DNA of 64,000 bases from NCBI GenBank assembly GCA_033765345.1, contig JANRIC010000044.1, positions 1-64,000 of the forward strand. The letters run 5' to 3'. The DNA is from JANRIC01 sp033765345. Lineage in GTDB: Bacteria > Bacteroidota > Bacteroidia > Cytophagales > Microscillaceae. Shown piece by piece: positions 18,501 to 27,319 of the stretch. Position 1 is the first letter of the stretch. Each line of letters opens with the position of its first letter. The notes below the pieces were generated by a model that saw nothing but the letters and a program-made list of their open reading frames with translations, did no database searches and was not told where the DNA came from. The position numbers and the translations under genes were made by a program.

Positions 18501-18523
18501 TTCCAGAAAAGAAGCGTACTCAT
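15515..18523 (-). CDS. Large polytopic membrane protein with C-terminal TPR repeats
   Basis: 1002 residues. The first 410 or so hold about ten hydrophobic segments (first at about 16-37), and the remaining part is a soluble tetratricopeptide-repeat solenoid beginning near 424 (GDIYFYHKDYRLAERYYTQAL), with further helix pairs such as AFIRAKALQSLKRNKESEKYYLLALQ... toward the end. The TPR part may scaffold other proteins on the periplasmic or cytoplasmic face. No enzymatic motif is visible. It sits between gatC and the LolD-like gene. I do not recognise a named family. Confidence 0.75.
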   Translation of the reverse strand: MSTLLFWKEWPKIHRLFYLSLWGIFFLSIFVFIYVYFQGSDFISQWLVLEELDLSKAKIGEVKVGMFSLPLEGQLYLSGSSYDAAYFQLPIWVYPIYGLVMALMGVLILTILSTLRPLWFAGGMTIFIFYLSTLNMDYVISWGNYTQIFLIISLVTYIGLSYYLNAYLKNIGFGVRFLAFLVLSLVLGTILMLFSSVKNPVIYLINYGALIPVILTLLFITITAHDIVRTFFYLITRYNPQGAQSNLIHFSIITLFYLVNLVLIHLKQREIFVLDIYYLNVYWLFIIGAILGVWGYQQRQVLIQHILPFDYQTAFGYICLAILSFATITFYFVTSNDAMTDVFQDFILFSYIAYGFTFYIYIMSNFADLMRQGVDVNGFVYEGKIIPLNLLRYFGLVIILGFFLNVKQIMYYQAISGYYNGIGDIYFYHKDYRLAERYYTQALYNDFLNHRSNFALASLAHLNKDEPEELKFLKTAIKRQPSEFAYIKMGNLLLRNDKKIDALFALRQGLEAFPKSPFLLNNLALLYKTNQVADSTVYYLEQAQRFSRSPIPQNNLWAFLTEKTAGDSLPNQLPTIDPQALDLPGKINVLALYTQNQQALVFKEIPKPYFPKIDAQQFAFLHNLSFNQMQSGDTAIQALFREFIAKDKSLQFGHQTQFLQACFAYYSGKVYDGIQLLASIPVLPSDGYYNTILGLWLLEQKAYSGAISYLDKAIALENTLASFYKAIALSESRRFEEAIPLWVNLANAHKKNPETAQYAEIILKVFKDSLALDNDVDKYNFLHYKKHLISLDTQREVYNAIENPNYRVKAGVELAQYYLEQDSIAPAAAFVENINAIQVNDAFIASQKNLVNLQIALKNGLYEDLLKNLDRVKLVPLHRNQLAFIRAKALQSLKRNKESEKYYLLALQASPFEEETVLHSAAFFEKIKKDKQKAYDILVNSVRSNPFSLKVYKAYALICPQVGLDYYGESALESIRTLTNQEDYQNFVKYYEDQKNKSRSLP

Positions 18524-18610
18524 GGTTTTTTATTGAATAAATATTCAGAATTTTTTAAGCTACACGTATTAAAGCAATACTCAAAAAATGCCTTTGACTA
18601 GAGGAGTTTC

Positions 18611-18901
18611 TTATAAATCAATCACTTTGGGGACTTCAAAATATTCCTCATTGCTTTGTGGTGCCAGGGAAAGAGCCTTTTCGCGCTCCAGGGTATCCTT
18701 GATCTGATCCTCACGAAAGCTGTTGATTTCAAGAGATATATGAGTAAGCGGCTCTACTTGAGAGGTATCTATTTCATCGAGGGCATCCACCCATGCGAGT
18801 ATTTTATTAAAATCAGCCAGCATACTATCTTCCTGCTCAGGCAAGATGTCTAATCGGGCTAAGTGGGCAATTTTTGCAAGAGTATCTTTATTTAGTTTCA
18901 T
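18611..18901 (-). CDS. gatC: Asp-tRNA(Asn)/Glu-tRNA(Gln) amidotransferase subunit C
   Basis: The 96-residue protein matches GatC, the small subunit that wraps GatA and GatB in the enzyme that amidates mischarged Glu-tRNA(Gln) or Asp-tRNA(Asn). Typical features are the N-terminal KLARLDILPEQ-like segment (here AHLARLDILPEQED), the LADFNKILAWVDALDEIDTS helix and the VEPLTHI motif. gatA and gatB are not in this window. Its start overlaps the plsC stop by 14 bp, so the two are translated as a unit. Confidence 0.9.
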   Translation of the reverse strand: MKLNKDTLAKIAHLARLDILPEQEDSMLADFNKILAWVDALDEIDTSQVEPLTHISLEINSFREDQIKDTLEREKALSLAPQSNEEYFEVPKVIDL

Positions 18902-19628
18902 AAACCAGGGGATAAATGGTTTTAAGCTCTTTTTCTATACTTTCACGGGTTTTTGCTTTGAGGCTTTCCAAGTCTTCCAAAGTCAATCCTTTGGTATCTA
19001 AAGGAGGGTGTACAATGGCTTTTCCCCAATGCCATTTGGGCAAAAAGCTTTTATCCATAATTTTCCAGTTGTAGAGGATGCTTACGGGCACTAGCGGAAT
19101 CTGCTTCTCGATGGCTATTCGGAAAGCTCCATCTTTAAAATCATTGAGATAAGGAGCAGTACCCCTTATTCCGCCTTCGGGAAATACAATGACGCTTCTC
19201 CCTTTATCAATGGCTTTCATCGACTCCGTGAATGCTTGATAGGAATGCTGTCGGCTATTGCGATCTACGGTAATATGCAATTTTTTAAACATTGGTCCGA
19301 ATAAAGGCAGTTTGATCAGGGAAGATTTACCGATAAAAGTATGATCGCCTTTGGCAATAATGCCCATAATGATGATATCAAGCCAGGAGGTATGGTTGGA
19401 GCAATAGACATAAGGTTGTTTTTTTATCGCCTTAAAGCGATATTCTACGTGGTAAGGCACCAAAATCCCTATAAAAAAGATACGTGCCCAAAACCGATTC
19501 AACCATGATGAATAAATATGCCACTCGTCACGCAAGGCAAAAAGGTGGAAAAAAGGTAAAAGGAAAATGAGTGGAATGGTAAAACACATAACTCCCCAGA
19601 TTCCATAAATTTTTCTGAGCGTCTTCAT
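18888..19628 (-). CDS. plsC: 1-acyl-sn-glycerol-3-phosphate acyltransferase
   Basis: Adds the second acyl chain to lysophosphatidic acid to give phosphatidic acid at the inner membrane. The 246-residue protein has the HX4D catalytic motif (H79-TSWL-D84 in CSNHTSWLD), the FPEGGIRG substrate-binding block near 148, and an N-terminal membrane segment (about 10-30). The length is normal. It lies upstream of gatC with overlapping ends. Confidence 0.92.
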   Translation of the reverse strand: MKTLRKIYGIWGVMCFTIPLIFLLPFFHLFALRDEWHIYSSWLNRFWARIFFIGILVPYHVEYRFKAIKKQPYVYCSNHTSWLDIIIMGIIAKGDHTFIGKSSLIKLPLFGPMFKKLHITVDRNSRQHSYQAFTESMKAIDKGRSVIVFPEGGIRGTAPYLNDFKDGAFRIAIEKQIPLVPVSILYNWKIMDKSFLPKWHWGKAIVHPPLDTKGLTLEDLESLKAKTRESIEKELKTIYPLVYETK

Positions 19629-19811
19629 AAACTATTGATCGGCAACCTTATGGGTTTGGGTTTTAGAATGATTTATTTTTTTGAAAAGGCCATCCAAGCA
19701 TCAAAATCCAAAACCCAAGTTCCAACAAAAAAGAGCCAGTAGGTATTTCGGTTGCCAAGATAATCATTTAGCAAAAATTAAAGAAAATTTATTTAATACT
19801 TCTGTTGTTGT

Positions 19812-21020
19812 TCAAACCTCTCCTTCAAACTTCTTCTTTTTATTTTTTAGGGCTTTCATGGCTTGTGTCAATCCATTGAGCGTAAGAGGGAACATACGAT
19901 CTCCGATAAACTCTTTGATGATATCTATGGAGGGCGTGTATTCCCAATATTGGGGCATGGTAGGGTTGAGCCATACCGAATATTTAAAGTGTTCTTTCAT
20001 CCGATTGAGCCAAGTGATGCCTGCTTCTTCGTTGTAATGCTCTATACTGCCGTGTTTGGAGGTGATTTCATAAGGAGCCATTGTAGCATCACCCACAAAA
20101 ATGAGTTTATAATCTCCATTAAATTTATTGAGTAAATCCATAGTCGGGATGCGCTCCTCAAATCGGCGACGATTGTCTTTCCAGACATATTCATAGAGGC
20201 AGTTATGAAAATAATAATATTCCAGGTGTTTAAACTCGTACTTAGCCGCCGAAAAAAGCTGTTCGCAGAGGTGGATATAACTATCCATGGAACCGCCAAT
20301 ATCCATCAAAAGCAGTACTTTGACGCGATTTTTGCGGGTAGGAATCATTTCTAACTCTAAAATACCGGCATTTTTACCAGTTTTCTGGATGGTACCATCG
20401 ATGTCGAGTTCGTTTGGAATACCTTCTCGGGTCAGAATTCTAAGTCTTTTGAGAGCCACCTTGATGTTGCGGGTATTGAGCTCTACGTCGTCTTTGAGAT
20501 TTTGAAACCCTCTTTTTTCCCAGACCTTCACAGCCTTGCCTTGTCCGCCGTTTTTTTGCCCGATTCGCACCCCTTCGGGATTATACCCCATTGCCCCGAA
20601 AGGAGAAGTGCCCTGTGTACCAATCCAGGTATTGCCTCCTTCGTGGCGTTCCTTTTGTTGCTCGAGAAGTTCCTGAAGTCGCTCCATGAGTTTTTCCAAA
20701 CCTCCCATGGCCTCGATCAGGGCTTTTTCTTCTTCTGTAAAATTACGATCTTCTAAGCCTTTTTTTAGCCATTCGGCAGGAATTTCAACCAGCTTTTCGA
20801 CCGGAAGTCGGTCTATCCCCTGAAAATATCGCCCGAACAGTACATCAAAACGATCCAGATTTTGCTCATGTTTGACATAAACAGCGCGGCTTAGTGCATA
20901 AAATTCCTCTACGCTGAATTCTATCACACGCTTATCCAGGGCTTCCAACAGCATCAGGTGCTCTTTGAGCGTAACAGGAATCCCGTGTTGTTTTAAAATC
21001 AGAAAAAAATCTAAAAACAT
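19812..21020 (-). CDS. VWA-domain protein, CoxE-like
   Basis: 402 residues. The N-terminal half is helical and charged; the C-terminal half is a von Willebrand A domain with a MIDAS-like segment at D240 (LLLMDIGGSMD). The third MIDAS position is Gly where Ser is usual (D-x-G-x-S instead of D-x-S-x-S). In Mo/Cu CO dehydrogenase clusters, CoxE-type VWA proteins work with the MoxR-type ATPase CoxD in metal-site assembly. Here a MoxR ATPase gene lies 47 bp upstream on the same strand, matching that pair. The coxSLM-like operon is elsewhere in this window at 56-59.7 kb. The role in maturing it is inference; MoxR-VWA pairs also serve other targets. Confidence 0.82.
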   Translation of the reverse strand: MFLDFFLILKQHGIPVTLKEHLMLLEALDKRVIEFSVEEFYALSRAVYVKHEQNLDRFDVLFGRYFQGIDRLPVEKLVEIPAEWLKKGLEDRNFTEEEKALIEAMGGLEKLMERLQELLEQQKERHEGGNTWIGTQGTSPFGAMGYNPEGVRIGQKNGGQGKAVKVWEKRGFQNLKDDVELNTRNIKVALKRLRILTREGIPNELDIDGTIQKTGKNAGILELEMIPTRKNRVKVLLLMDIGGSMDSYIHLCEQLFSAAKYEFKHLEYYYFHNCLYEYVWKDNRRRFEERIPTMDLLNKFNGDYKLIFVGDATMAPYEITSKHGSIEHYNEEAGITWLNRMKEHFKYSVWLNPTMPQYWEYTPSIDIIKEFIGDRMFPLTLNGLTQAMKALKNKKKKFEGEV

Positions 21021-21067
21021 ATCTTCTTACTTGGGTTAATTTCAGGTCTAGGAATCAAAGCCGGGGA

Positions 21068-21901
21068 TTATCTCCCAAAACGGCGCATTCGCTCAAATAA
21101 GGCATAATCTTGCTCATTTTTGATCAGAGAACCCGCATAAGGAGGCATTTTAGTGACCAGATCAGTGTCATCCAACTCCTTGGGGTCAATCTGACCGTAT
21201 TTTAGCAGTTTGATCCAGTCAATCAGCTCACTGGTAGAGGGTTTTTTCTTCAGCCCTTTGACTTCCCGGATTTTATAAAAAACCTTCATAGCACTATCCA
21301 TCAGGTCTTCGGCCAGATTGGGATAATGTACCTGGATGATTTCTTGCATGGTAGCAGGCTCTGGAAAGCTGATGTAATAAAAAAAACATCTTCTTAGGAA
21401 AGCGTCGGGCAGCTCCTTTTCATTGTTAGAGGTAATAATTACGATGGGTCTTTTTTGAGCCTGGATGGTCTTTTGTAGTTCATAGACATAAAATTCCATA
21501 CGATCCAACTCCAATAAAAGGTCATTGGGAAACTCAATATCTGCCTTATCAATCTCATCAATCAACAATACGGCTTGTTCTTCGGCTTCAAAAGCCTCCC
21601 AAAGTTTGCCTTTTTTGATATAATGTGCGATGTCGTTTACCTTTTGGTCTCCAAGCTGTGAATCTCGCAGTCGAGAGACAGCATCATATTCATACAATCC
21701 CTGTTGGGCGATGGTCGTAGATTTGATATGCCAGGTGATCAGATTTTTTTGGAGTGCTTTGGCAATCTCAAAAGCCAGGACGGTTTTACCGGTTCCCGGC
21801 TCACCTTTGACCAGAAGGGGCTTCTCAAGTTGGATAGCGGCATTGACAGCCACGCTCAATTCACGGGTGGCGATATAGTTTTCGGTTCCTTGAAAATTCA
21901 T
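21068..21901 (-). CDS. MoxR-family AAA+ ATPase, CoxD-like
   Basis: A AAA+ chaperone-type ATPase of 277 residues from ATG 21901 (MNFQGTENYIATRELS). Walker A is GEPGTGKT (33-40), Walker B VLLIDEIDKA (111-120), sensor 1 is IITSNNEKELPDAFLRR. A longer frame to 22036 adds a sequence unlike the family, so I chose the internal ATG. MoxR ATPases partner with VWA proteins to load cofactors or remodel complexes; the next gene, 47 bp downstream, is such a VWA protein. The pair resembles CoxD-CoxE. Confidence 0.88.
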   Translation of the reverse strand: MNFQGTENYIATRELSVAVNAAIQLEKPLLVKGEPGTGKTVLAFEIAKALQKNLITWHIKSTTIAQQGLYEYDAVSRLRDSQLGDQKVNDIAHYIKKGKLWEAFEAEEQAVLLIDEIDKADIEFPNDLLLELDRMEFYVYELQKTIQAQKRPIVIITSNNEKELPDAFLRRCFFYYISFPEPATMQEIIQVHYPNLAEDLMDSAMKVFYKIREVKGLKKKPSTSELIDWIKLLKYGQIDPKELDDTDLVTKMPPYAGSLIKNEQDYALFERMRRFGR

Positions 21902-21981
21902 AAAAAAGTCAAAATAGAGTGAATAGAATCTTTGAAAATGAGCAAGCCCCTTAAGAAACTCTGCAAGCCTACTATCTAGGG

Positions 21982-21989
21982 CAAAGGTA
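21982..21989 (-). promoter_or_regulatory. Possible -7 box of the MoxR-VWA operon
   Basis: Minus-strand TACCTTTG matches TANNTTTG, 80 bases before the MoxR start. No TTTG is visible at the -33 spacing. Confidence 0.35.
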
Positions 21990-22117
21990 TACAAAAATTT
22001 TGATTTTTGAGGGATGATTTTGAGACGGAGTTTCAAAAAAGAATCTGATTGTCAATCTTGCATGAGTTAGGTTGACCCTCAAAGTAGTTCTGTATGCCCC
22101 GGCAAAAATTGTAATTT

Positions 22118-22125
22118 TACGTTTG
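22118..22125 (+). promoter_or_regulatory. Possible -7 box of the large hybrid kinase gene
   Basis: TACGTTTG matches TANNTTTG, 25 bases before the ATG at 22150. A matching -33 element is not visible. Confidence 0.35.
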
Positions 22126-22149
22126 CCATAAGAGTTTAAATTCAACAAA

Positions 22150-25100
22150 ATGCATTTGAAGTCAAATCCCAAGAAGCAATTAACCAGGATATACGTGGTG
22201 ATGCTGAGTTTGATTGCTATTTTTAGTGTACTAAGTGAAATTATTATTTTTAAGCTTTCGGAAGCTCGGAAAAACGAAGCCCATCTCATTAATTTGTCTG
22301 GTCGCCAGCGTATGCTTAGTCAGAAAATCTGCAAGAATGTTCTCAGATATGAGCTTCATTCTGGTCAGTCAGGAACGCTTAAAAGTGTACTTATCCAAGA
22401 GCTTAACAGAGACTTATCCCAATGGGAGCAAGTACAAACCGATTTAATCCATCGTAATCCGAAGGCACAAATGGAAGGTGTAAATCCGGAGAAAATCCAA
22501 AAGATGCTTCTGGAAGCCCACAAAAACCTTCTTGAGATAAAAAAACTTGTCAGCGAGTTTTTGTTAGCACCCCCAGGGAATAGTGGGGCAATCAGAGAAG
22601 TGATTTTACAAAAAGCCGTCATATTTCTTAGGCTTTCTGATCAGATTACGGGTGCTTACGCCGAGGAGGCTCTCCACTATGAGAATTATACCGAAAGGAT
22701 ACAGATTATCAGTAGCCTTGTGGTTATATTCAGTCTGATGTGTATTGCTTTATTTATTTTTCGCCCTTCCATTAAACTGATCAACGGGTATTTCACTTCC
22801 CTTGAAAAGAGCGAGCGAAATTATCAATTATTATATGATAATTCGCAGGACTTGATTTGTCTTCATCACCCGGATACTTCTTTTGTTTTTGTGTCCAAAG
22901 CTTCGGATAAGATACTGGGTTATCAACCCGAAGAATTGACAGAAAAATCATTTATATCGCTGATACACGAAGATTATCAAAGAAAGATAGAAGAAATATT
23001 ACTTCAAAAAAATCAAAATACCTCAGTCAAGTATAAAATTAGGCGGAAGGATGGGAAATATATTTTATTAGAAAGCCATTTTAGTTTTATTACAGATGCA
23101 GACAAAAAAATTAAGAATATCCAATCATCCAGCCGTGATATTACCCAACAAGAAACTATTAAAGAAGCCTTTCTTGAAAGCGTAGATAAATACCGGGGGC
23201 TGGTTGAAAACGCAAGGGATTTTATTTATGAGGTAGATGTCAAAGGATATTTTACGTTTATTAATCCCGCATTTACACTGATGACAGGGTATTCTTTTGA
23301 AGAAGCTAGCCAAAAACAATACTGGGAGCTTGTCAAAGAATCTGAAAGAGAGCGTATAGTCCGATTTTATGAAAATACAGCCCGAAGAGGACAATTAACC
23401 AGCTATCTGGAGTTTAGTGTTTTGACCAAAAAAGGAAATGAAATTCACGTGGGGCAAAATGCTATTTATATCTATGAAAAGGGGCGTCTTAAATTGATCA
23501 GAGTGATTGCCAGGGACATGACCCGCGTTAAAGAAGCAGAAGGACGACTTTCAGTAGCCCTCGAGCAGCAAAAAATCATCAATGATATTCTGGATACCTT
23601 CAATAATACTGCTTCCCTTCAAGAGAAAATAATAACGGCACTCAAGCTCATCGGGCAATATTGTGGGGTGCAATCCGCCCGGGTAGTAGCAGATGCTCAA
23701 GCCCAAGACAGCTTTATATTGAATCATACCTGGAACTATGAAAAAACAAACCCTCTCAATCAAGTTGTGGATCAGTTCATAGAATTCCAACATCATCCAG
23801 TTTTCCAGAATGCTATGAAAGATCGTAGAGTCTTTATCTGCGAAAAAGTACAAGACCTGGACCCTGAATTACGGTCTAACTTCAAAACTCGCCAAATAAA
23901 AGCCATATTGGCTGCACCTATTTATATACAGGATGAAATCCGTGCATACGTCAGTCTGGAGTCTTCCCAAGAGCGATTCTGGACACGCAAGGAAATCAAA
24001 CTCCTGGAAGCGTTTGCCCATATTTTACCAGGTATTTTTGAGCGTGAGCAATATCTGCGGCAGATCAACACCAATCAAAAGATGCTCCAAGAAACACAGA
24101 GATTGGCCAATCTGGGTAGCTGGGAGATTGACCCCCTCAGTCAGTATTGCACCTGGTCTGAGGAAACCTATCGTATTTTGGATGTGCCTACTGATACCTC
24201 CCCGATTGACTTGGAGCAGTTCATCCGGCTGCTGCACACGCAAGATCAAGAATTATTGCGTAATCGTGTCCAGAGCCTGATCAAATACCACGTTGCTTTT
24301 GAAATCAATATCAGGGTGAGAGGTGCAAATCAAATCTTTCGCCATGCCATTATAAAGGCCGAACCCGTGGTTGAGCAAGGTAAACTACTCAAAATCCGAG
24401 GCAGCCTTCAGGACATCACCCACCTGAAGAATGCTCAGGAGAAGTTTGAGAAACTTTTCGAGCATTCTGCCGAAGCCAATATTCTGATTCGCCATAACAA
24501 GGTGGTAAACTGTAATCAGGCCTGCGTTCAATTGTTTGGATTTAAAAGAAAAGGAGAAATCATTGGGCTTGATTTTGTCAAGGATTTATCGGCGATGTAC
24601 CAACAAAACGAAAAGCTATCCGAAGAAGAAGATGTTAGGCATACCCATATTTTATATGAAACTGGCAGGCACCGCTTTGAATGGCTTTGCCGAAAAGCAA
24701 ACGGAGATATTTTCACAGGAGAAGCTTCCACTACATTTTTAAACCTGGATAACCTGCCCACTACCCTATTGGTATTGAGAGACCTGACAGAAAGAAAGCT
24801 GTATGAAGAAAAATTAAAAAATTCAGAATATAAAATCAAAGCCCTCTTTAATAGTACACAAGAAGCCTATTTACTTATCAACAAAAAACTTGAAATCACT
24901 GCCTGCAATGATTTAGCCAAAGAATATGCTTACAGTATTTGGCAATTACGCATCCATGACGGATGGAATATTGCCAAAATGGCAAGTCATAAGGCCTACA
25001 AAAAATTTATCCGAAACTTTGAACAGGTACTCCGGGGAGATACCATTATTTTTGAAAAGAAGATACAGTTAAATGCAAATTACCACTCCTGGTATGAGAT

Positions 25101-27147
25101 TAAGTATTTGCCTGTTTTGGATGAAGAAGGAGGTATTTTTGCTGTTTCTATGATTGCCATTGATATTACAGAGCGCAAAAATGCTGAAGAAAAAATGATG
25201 CAACTTACCCAGGCAATGGAGCTTGCCCAGGACGGTTTTGCGATCCTGGATGATAAATTTCAGTACAGCTATCTCAATAAAGCACAGTTGGTATTATTTG
25301 GATACCAATTATCCGAAGAAATTATTGGCAAACCCTGGGATTTGGTCTACGATGAGGCTGAAAAAAAACGCTTTCAAGAAGAAATACAACCGCACCTAAA
25401 TAAATATGGGAAATGGAAAGGGGAAATTCAAGCAATCGATAAACAAGGGTGTATACTCACGCAAGACTTGACTATGACCAAACTCCCCAATGACTCTATC
25501 GTGTGCATCTTCAGAGACAATACCCTGCGTAAGCGAAATGAGGCTATTTTGATCAAAGCCAAAGAAAAAGCTGAAGAAGCAACCCAAGCCAAAAGTCGTT
25601 TTCTCTCTACAATGAGCCACGAAATTCGAACCCCTATGAATGCCGTTATCGGAATGTCTCATCTACTCATGCAGACCAATCCGCGCCCAGAACAAATTCA
25701 ATGGCTAAAAACACTGCGGTTCTCAGCCGAAAATCTCCTGTCGCTGATCAATGATATTCTTGATTTTAGCAAAATTGAATCTGGTAAAATTGTATTGGAG
25801 CAAAATGACCTGAATCTCTATGAAATCATCCACAGCATCAAAAACGCCCTCGATTTTAAGGCAACTGAAAAAGGCATTCAAATAGAAATGCTGTATGATC
25901 CTGAGATTCCTAAGGTACTCATCGGAGATGCGCTCAGAATTTCGCAAATCCTGAATAATTTGGTCAGCAATGCCGTCAAATTTACCCATAAAGGTGGTGT
26001 CACCATTGTACTCAAGCTGAGTGGGCTAAAAGACAACCATGCCACGATCAAATTTGAAGTAAAAGACACCGGAATCGGTATTCCTAAAGATAAAATCCGA
26101 CAAATTTTTGAAGACTTCACCCAAGCCTCCTCGGATACTACCCGCAAATATGGAGGAACAGGGCTGGGTCTGAGTATTACCCGCAAGCTGCTGAATCTGA
26201 TGGGCAGTAGAATCCAGGTAAAAAGTGAAGAAGGTAAAGGATCAACATTCTACTTTATGATGAACTTCCTTATCAGTGATAATCAAAACTTTGAAATAGA
26301 CTACCTCCAGAATGACACCTCTGGAAAACAACCCGACCTTTCAGGGCTGCAAATCCTGATGGTAGAAGATAATGAAGTCAATCAATTTGTAGCCGGGCAG
26401 TTTTTGGAACCCTGGAATGCTCGCTTTGATTTTGCCGATAACGGGCGGATTGCCCTTGAGAAAATTCAGGAAAAACACTATGACATTGTGCTGATGGATC
26501 TAGAAATGCCCGAAATGGATGGCTATCAAGCCAGTAGAGCTATTCGAAATCTTGAAAATCCTTACTTCAAACAAATCCCCATCATCGCACTCACTGCCTC
26601 TACCCTGAATGATGTAAAGGAAAAGGTCATCGCAGCCGGCATGAATGATTTTATCACGAAACCTTTTAACCCCACACATCTCTACGAAACCGTCCATAAG
26701 TTCACCCGGAGTAATAAAATCAAACCGATACTACCTGTCAGTACACCAACACCCCTAAAAACTCAGGTAGAAGTTCAGACAGGCTCTCTGGTAAATTTTG
26801 AAAAACTTTTTCAAATGACCCAGGGCAACTCCAGCTTTATGCACAGATACGTAGAAATAGCCCGGACTTCTTTTCAGGAATTTAATGAAAACATCAAAAA
26901 AGCCCTGAAAAATAAAGATATACCACTTTTTAGACAAGTAAAGCATAAATTCAAGCCTACCTTTGAGCTGATGGAAATTGAAGTGCTCAAACACCTGCTA
27001 GTTGAGATCGAGGAATACCTCAATCAAGTCCAGCCTGACCAGCTTACCCGCAAGGGAATCTCTCGCAGACTAGATGCATTGTGCTTTGATATTATCCGCG
27101 AGATGGAAACCAAAAGAGACTTACTCACCAAACCACTGGAAAATTAA
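22150..27147 (+). CDS. Hybrid sensor histidine kinase with PilJ-like sensor, six PAS, GAF, receiver and Hpt
   Basis: 1665 residues. Order: TM1 (about 13-34), an extracytoplasmic PilJ/NIT-like helical sensor (motif INLSGRQRMLSQ near 48), TM2 (about 183-205), PAS (about 217-340), PAS (345-470), GAF (480-640), four more PAS (650-1135), HisKA with H1157 (MSHEIRTPMNAVIG), HATPase (LVSNAVKFTHKGG, DTGIGIPKDKI, GTGLGLSI), receiver with D1450 (VLMDLEMPEMDG), and Hpt with H1599 (VKHKFKPTFELM). This is a full phosphorelay in one chain: His to Asp to His, needing an outside receiver for output. No dedicated regulator is adjacent on the strand. PilJ-type domains sense nitrate in some proteins, but the ligand here is unknown. 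Confidence 0.93.
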   Translation: MHLKSNPKKQLTRIYVVMLSLIAIFSVLSEIIIFKLSEARKNEAHLINLSGRQRMLSQKICKNVLRYELHSGQSGTLKSVLIQELNRDLSQWEQVQTDLIHRNPKAQMEGVNPEKIQKMLLEAHKNLLEIKKLVSEFLLAPPGNSGAIREVILQKAVIFLRLSDQITGAYAEEALHYENYTERIQIISSLVVIFSLMCIALFIFRPSIKLINGYFTSLEKSERNYQLLYDNSQDLICLHHPDTSFVFVSKASDKILGYQPEELTEKSFISLIHEDYQRKIEEILLQKNQNTSVKYKIRRKDGKYILLESHFSFITDADKKIKNIQSSSRDITQQETIKEAFLESVDKYRGLVENARDFIYEVDVKGYFTFINPAFTLMTGYSFEEASQKQYWELVKESERERIVRFYENTARRGQLTSYLEFSVLTKKGNEIHVGQNAIYIYEKGRLKLIRVIARDMTRVKEAEGRLSVALEQQKIINDILDTFNNTASLQEKIITALKLIGQYCGVQSARVVADAQAQDSFILNHTWNYEKTNPLNQVVDQFIEFQHHPVFQNAMKDRRVFICEKVQDLDPELRSNFKTRQIKAILAAPIYIQDEIRAYVSLESSQERFWTRKEIKLLEAFAHILPGIFEREQYLRQINTNQKMLQETQRLANLGSWEIDPLSQYCTWSEETYRILDVPTDTSPIDLEQFIRLLHTQDQELLRNRVQSLIKYHVAFEINIRVRGANQIFRHAIIKAEPVVEQGKLLKIRGSLQDITHLKNAQEKFEKLFEHSAEANILIRHNKVVNCNQACVQLFGFKRKGEIIGLDFVKDLSAMYQQNEKLSEEEDVRHTHILYETGRHRFEWLCRKANGDIFTGEASTTFLNLDNLPTTLLVLRDLTERKLYEEKLKNSEYKIKALFNSTQEAYLLINKKLEITACNDLAKEYAYSIWQLRIHDGWNIAKMASHKAYKKFIRNFEQVLRGDTIIFEKKIQLNANYHSWYEIKYLPVLDEEGGIFAVSMIAIDITERKNAEEKMMQLTQAMELAQDGFAILDDKFQYSYLNKAQLVLFGYQLSEEIIGKPWDLVYDEAEKKRFQEEIQPHLNKYGKWKGEIQAIDKQGCILTQDLTMTKLPNDSIVCIFRDNTLRKRNEAILIKAKEKAEEATQAKSRFLSTMSHEIRTPMNAVIGMSHLLMQTNPRPEQIQWLKTLRFSAENLLSLINDILDFSKIESGKIVLEQNDLNLYEIIHSIKNALDFKATEKGIQIEMLYDPEIPKVLIGDALRISQILNNLVSNAVKFTHKGGVTIVLKLSGLKDNHATIKFEVKDTGIGIPKDKIRQIFEDFTQASSDTTRKYGGTGLGLSITRKLLNLMGSRIQVKSEEGKGSTFYFMMNFLISDNQNFEIDYLQNDTSGKQPDLSGLQILMVEDNEVNQFVAGQFLEPWNARFDFADNGRIALEKIQEKHYDIVLMDLEMPEMDGYQASRAIRNLENPYFKQIPIIALTASTLNDVKEKVIAAGMNDFITKPFNPTHLYETVHKFTRSNKIKPILPVSTPTPLKTQVEVQTGSLVNFEKLFQMTQGNSSFMHRYVEIARTSFQEFNENIKKALKNKDIPLFRQVKHKFKPTFELMEIEVLKHLLVEIEEYLNQVQPDQLTRKGISRRLDALCFDIIREMETKRDLLTKPLEN

Positions 27148-27319
27148 AATTTTAAACAAAATATAATTTTCGGGCATAGCTACATCCCTGAGTTTGTTTG
27201 AAAAACCCTTTTCGGCAAATTTTTATCGAATTATCAAGGACTTTTTTCAAATTAGCTGAAAATTGACACGAAAATTTCTATAATTGTATACCGAATTCAT
27301 TATTATCACCTATTAAATT

